Below are positions 5,305 to 5,305 of a stretch of DNA of 5,305 nucleotides, piece by piece. Position 1 is the first letter of the stretch. Every line of letters begins with the position of its first letter. The position numbers and the translations under genes are program-made. The stretch is from NCBI GenBank assembly GCA_947575475.1, contig CANPNN010000107.1, positions 1 through 5,305 of the forward strand, in the 5' to 3' direction. The notes under the pieces were generated by a model that worked only from the letters and a program-made list of their open reading frames with translations, made no database searches and was not told the DNA's origin. This stretch comes from an uncultured Pseudoflavonifractor sp. GTDB lineage: Bacteria; Bacillota_A; Clostridia; Oscillospirales; Oscillospiraceae.

Positions 5305-5305
5305 T

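Overview
The window looks like a chromosomal piece of a GC-rich, spore-forming anaerobic Firmicute, most likely a Clostridia/Oscillospiraceae-type gut bacterium. This is an inference from three things: strong AGGAGG-type ribosome binding sites, collagen-like and BclA-like surface proteins typical of spore formers, and an alcohol dehydrogenase that closely resembles Clostridium kluyveri 4-hydroxybutyrate dehydrogenase as I remember that sequence. No RNA gene, insertion sequence, CRISPR array or phage gene is visible.

Left part (1-1502): two divergently transcribed genes share an almost identical N-terminal domain of about 90 residues but have different C-terminal halves. The minus-strand gene (495 to beyond the left edge) continues into a threonine-rich Gly-X-Y collagen repeat. 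The plus-strand gene (687-1502) has a cysteine/proline-rich stalk and a beta-rich C-terminal domain resembling the trimerising tip of BclA-type proteins. The 191-bp gap between them (496-686) carries three inverted repeats and weak sporulation-sigma-like -10 elements. I interpret the pair as spore-surface (exosporium/coat) proteins made by duplication of a common anchoring or assembly domain.

Middle (1503-1571): a strong bidirectional terminator separates the convergent plus-strand surface gene and minus-strand operon.

Right part (1572-5305): a four-gene minus-strand operon, in transcription order: iron-dependent alcohol dehydrogenase (4-hydroxybutyrate dehydrogenase-like), transketolase N-terminal subunit, transketolase C-terminal subunit (overlapping the previous gene by 10 nt), and a GntR/FCD-family regulator. 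The start of the operon at the right edge has a perfect TTGTATACAA palindrome, the type of site bound by FCD-type GntR regulators, next to a TATAAT box. The regulator therefore probably controls its own operon. The set suggests a dedicated, inducible catabolic route in which a split transketolase moves a two-carbon ketol unit and the dehydrogenase reduces a short-chain aldehyde or oxidises the alcohol. The substrate cannot be read from this window, and further pathway genes may lie beyond the right edge.
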